A stretch of DNA of 8,078 nucleotides, taken from the NCBI GenBank assembly GCA_900553775.1, contig USEZ01000087.1, positions 1 to 8,078 on the forward strand. The letters are read 5' to 3'. The notes beneath the pieces were generated by a model that ran no database searches, was not told the origin of the DNA, and worked only from the letters and a program-made list of their open reading frames with translations. Positions 6,145-8,078 of the stretch are shown here, in pieces (within the stretch, counting starts at the first letter, position 1; the number at the start of each line of letters is the position of its first letter). The position numbers and the translations under genes were made by a program. This DNA is from an uncultured Slackia sp. GTDB taxonomy: Bacteria; Actinomycetota; Coriobacteriia; Coriobacteriales; Eggerthellaceae.

Positions 6145-6951
6145 TTAGACGAATTCCTTCTTAATGGCCTCGACCATGTTCTTTACGGCCGCATCGCACA
6201 AGATGACGCCCTTTTCACGCGACGAGGCGGCCGGATGGGAAAGGCAGCCCGAAGGAGGCGTGTAATCGGCGATGATGGGAAGCACGTCGTAATTGGGCAA
6301 CTCGGCAGGAAGTCCCGTGTAAAGTTCGGGGTCGATGGCATCCATGTCCACCAAATCCGGGTAGAACAAAAGCATGAGCGACGTTTCCATGACGCCCGCA
6401 TGTTCAAGGTCCCAACCGGTAAAGCCATCGGGATACAACTCAGCAATCGTGTCGTCGTCAACGAAATCCCAGTAAGAAAGCAGTTGGATTTTCACGTCGT
6501 CGATTCCGTTCGCACGCGCTTCCTCAAGGGCAAGCTCGGCACCTTCGAAAATGAACTGGTAGTTCTCGTAATGACCGTTCATGAATACGATTTTGCGAGC
6601 GCCATGAACGATGATGTTGTACACGATATCGCGAGCGAGCATAATGAGCGTCTGTCCGCGCAGACTTGTGGTTCCACTCAGATGGAAGCCGCCGCCCGAA
6701 CGCTGCTGGGAACGATATCCGTAGTTGATCGGCGCCGACACCACGCCTTCTACCCTGCCCTCGGTCGCCTCGACCAACGCTTCGGCGGTCGCGCCCGCCA
6801 TCGCCTTGGTCAGCGCAGCATCGACGCACATGGCCATGTGCGAGCCGTGCTGCTCAAGCGCGCCGACGGGAATGAAAGCCACCGCGTCGCCGGCGAGCTT
6901 TTCGCGATATGTGAACGCATCCATTTCCTCCATGTAAACGCTTTTCTTCAT
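6145..6951 (-). CDS. Creatininase-family metal-dependent amidohydrolase
   Basis: 268 residues, close to Pseudomonas creatininase (about 260). That enzyme opens creatinine to creatine with two divalent metals. The metal-site motif is FIPVGALEQHGSHMAMCVDA, giving Glu33, His35 and Asp44; NGHYEN gives His127 and Glu129. Residues that line up with the P. putida catalytic and lid residues (from memory: Trp154, Trp174, Glu177, His178) are also present as Trp161, Trp180, Glu183 and His184 in the segment 160-190, followed by MET 188-190. The family also contains MftE (mycofactocin peptide cleavage), formamide deformylases and an inosose-lactone hydrolase, so the substrate is not proven. Start at 6951 has a perfect AGGAGG 5 nt upstream; an in-frame ATG 25 codons earlier adds a proline/glycine-rich stretch and is less likely. 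The protein is cytoplasmic, with no signal peptide. It sits 92 nt after a DMT transporter and before an MHS symporter, which suggests the substrate or product is transported. Stop is TAA. Confidence 0.9.
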   Translation of the reverse strand: MKKSVYMEEMDAFTYREKLAGDAVAFIPVGALEQHGSHMAMCVDAALTKAMAGATAEALVEATEGRVEGVVSAPINYGYRSQQRSGGGFHLSGTTSLRGQTLIMLARDIVYNIIVHGARKIVFMNGHYENYQFIFEGAELALEEARANGIDDVKIQLLSYWDFVDDDTIAELYPDGFTGWDLEHAGVMETSLMLLFYPDLVDMDAIDPELYTGLPAELPNYDVLPIIADYTPPSGCLSHPAASSREKGVILCDAAVKNMVEAIKKEFV

Positions 6952-6969
6952 GAAGACCTCCTCTTCGCA

Positions 6970-7035
6970 CGGCCCCGCTCCGCCCGGTGGGAAAGGGCCG
7001 ATCGGCATGAGCGGCGCATTTTCCACGCCGCCGCT
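6970..7035 (-). other. Hairpins in the 92-nt gap between the DMT and creatininase-like genes
   Basis: On the minus strand, eight bases after the DMT stop codon, AGCGGCG (7035-7029) pairs with CGCCGCT (7016-7010) around a 12-nt loop. A second element pairs CGGCCC with GGGCCG (7000-6995 with 6970-6975), ending seven bases before the AGGAGG ribosome binding site. A 10-base palindrome (6997-7006, centre GATC) joins the two. There is no U-run, so these look like processing or attenuating hairpins inside an operon rather than a full stop. The second could influence access to the ribosome binding site. Confidence 0.45.
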
Positions 7036-7043
7036 TCAGACAT

Positions 7044-8078
7044 CTACTTCAATCCCTCTTTCGCCGCTTCTTCTTCGATTCGGGCAGCAAGGGACTCTTC
7101 TATCTCTTCTTGTTTTTCATGCTTTTCTCCCGCTTCGCCTGCGGCTTTCGTGGCGAAAACGATTTGCGACACGCCGCCGACGATAATCAGGGCGCCGCCA
7201 ATGACCTGGAATGCTGCCATGGTTTCACCGAACAGGGACAAACCGAGCAGGCTTGCCATAATGGTTTCCTGGTATGAGATAGCGGCCAACTCGCCCGCCT
7301 TCAGACGTTTCGTGGCATGGGTCAGCAGATAGAACGCACCGAAGCCGGTAATCAAAGCGGCCGCAATCAGCCAAGCCCACGAAGACCAATCCATGGTGAA
7401 CATGTTCCACGGATGGGTGATAATCTGGCCTGCTGTGTCGAACTGCGTCACGCCGTTGATCTTTTCGGTGTAGGAAAGCGGCTGCAGGAAGAAGTGATGC
7501 CAAATAAGCAGAACGACGATGGAAAGCGAGGCGAACAGGAAATTCCACCAAGAACGGACGTTAGAATCGCAATCCTCGCGATAACGGGAGAAGAACAGGT
7601 ACAAACCGTACGCGATGCCCGAAGCGAATGCGATCGCGTTGCCGAAGGAATACTTCGGATCGAGGTCGAGCGTCAAACCCTGAGGCGTGATGATTCCCAC
7701 GATGAGCAGCATGCCGATAACCACGGCGATAATGCACATGATGCCTTTGATATTGAGCTTTTCCTTCAGGAAGATCGCGGCAAGAATCGTAGAGTAAATC
7801 GGACCCGTGTAGATAAGGAACGAGGCGTTAGCCAACGTGGTGTACTGCGTCGAAAGGCAATACAGACCGGAAAGCAGGCCCAGAAAGACGCCCGACGCCA
7901 GCATGGTTCCCGAGAATCGCGTCTCTTTGATCTTGCGCCAGCTTCCTGCAATGAAGCAGAAGATAATCGAAAGAACGATGAAGCCCGCGAAATTGCGCCA
8001 GAACGAAACGAAATCGCCCGGAGCGTTGATGAAACGCGTGAATGCGCCGATGCCGCCCATCAGGGAAGACGAGCAGAA
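7044..8078 (-). CDS. EamA-domain transporter of the drug/metabolite transporter (DMT) superfamily, 5' end outside window
   Basis: The frame is open through the window edge; 344 residues are visible. The ATG at 8060 lies within what should be helix 1 (LMGGIGAFTRFINAPGDFVSFWRNFAGF), so I treat it as internal and the gene as truncated at its start. Numbering from that Met, repeat 1 ends with the helices TLANASFLIYTGPIYSTILA and MCIIAVVIGMLLIVGII (about 75-124), with the KEKL link at 99-102. Repeat 2 starts near 139 and ends with YQETIMASLLGLSLFGETM and QVIGGALIIVGG (263-296), the classic EamA closing helices with a Glu at the start of the last helix pair. Ten inner-membrane helices are expected. 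Unusual features are a hydrophilic loop of about 35 residues (192-226) between helices and a Glu/Lys/Ala-rich tail (304-338) predicted to be helical and cytoplasmic. Members export or import amino acids, nucleosides and other metabolites; the substrate is unknown. It is the first gene of the probable DMT-creatininase transcription unit. Stop is TAG. Confidence 0.88.
   Translation of the reverse strand, partial: FCSSSLMGGIGAFTRFINAPGDFVSFWRNFAGFIVLSIIFCFIAGSWRKIKETRFSGTMLASGVFLGLLSGLYCLSTQYTTLANASFLIYTGPIYSTILAAIFLKEKLNIKGIMCIIAVVIGMLLIVGIITPQGLTLDLDPKYSFGNAIAFASGIAYGLYLFFSRYREDCDSNVRSWWNFLFASLSIVVLLIWHHFFLQPLSYTEKINGVTQFDTAGQIITHPWNMFTMDWSSWAWLIAAALITGFGAFYLLTHATKRLKAGELAAISYQETIMASLLGLSLFGETMAAFQVIGGALIIVGGVSQIVFATKAAGEAGEKHEKQEEIEESLAARIEEEAAKEGLK

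Noticed and set aside
6235..7332. Plus-strand open frame of 365 codons opposite the creatininase-like and DMT genes
   Set aside because: It covers two real minus-strand genes and their gap; His/Arg-rich shadow without family features.

Overview
The window reads as a high-GC bacterial chromosome segment, most likely from an anaerobic gut actinobacterium of the class Coriobacteriia (Eggerthellaceae-like). This placement is an inference from overall protein style, GC-rich codon use and the short sigma70-type tRNA promoter. No 16S or other species marker is present. All five protein genes and the partial tRNA lie on the minus strand, so transcription runs from position 8078 towards position 1.

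Layout in transcription order: (1) 8078-7044, the 3' part of an EamA/DMT-type drug/metabolite exporter, whose start lies outside the window; (2) 6951-6145, a creatininase-family metallo-amidohydrolase with an excellent Shine-Dalgarno, followed by a strong hairpin terminator; (3) 5979-4675, an MFS transporter of the metabolite:H+ symporter (ProP/KgtP/ShiA-like) subfamily, whose stop codon sits in the loop of a 15-bp hairpin and which is followed by a UUCG-capped terminator-like hairpin; (4) 4323-1768, a class I ribonucleotide reductase large subunit with an N-terminal ATP-cone, ending directly against a 12-bp hairpin; (5) 1381-233, tgt, tRNA-guanine transglycosylase; (6) 34-1, the 5' half of a tRNA-Gln gene with a textbook promoter and an A/T-rich UP-like tract.

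The window falls into two parts. Positions 1 to about 4650 hold housekeeping functions (DNA precursor synthesis, tRNA modification, tRNA) in clearly GC-rich DNA; a sampled line in nrdA is 68% GC. Positions about 4650 to 8078 hold transport and small-molecule metabolism genes with visibly lower GC; sampled lines are 50-58%. The second part looks like an accessory metabolic module: one hydrolase flanked by two transporters. The creatininase-like protein keeps every metal, catalytic and substrate-loop residue I can map onto Pseudomonas creatininase, so uptake and hydrolysis of creatinine, or of a similar cyclic amide, is the most interesting hypothesis here. It remains inference.

Nearly every gene end carries a GC-rich hairpin without a good U-tract, and four of the five stop codons are TAG. 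I see no CRISPR array, insertion sequence, phage gene or toxin-antitoxin pair, and no clearly undescribed multi-gene system. The large open frames on the plus strand are antisense shadows of GC-rich genes.
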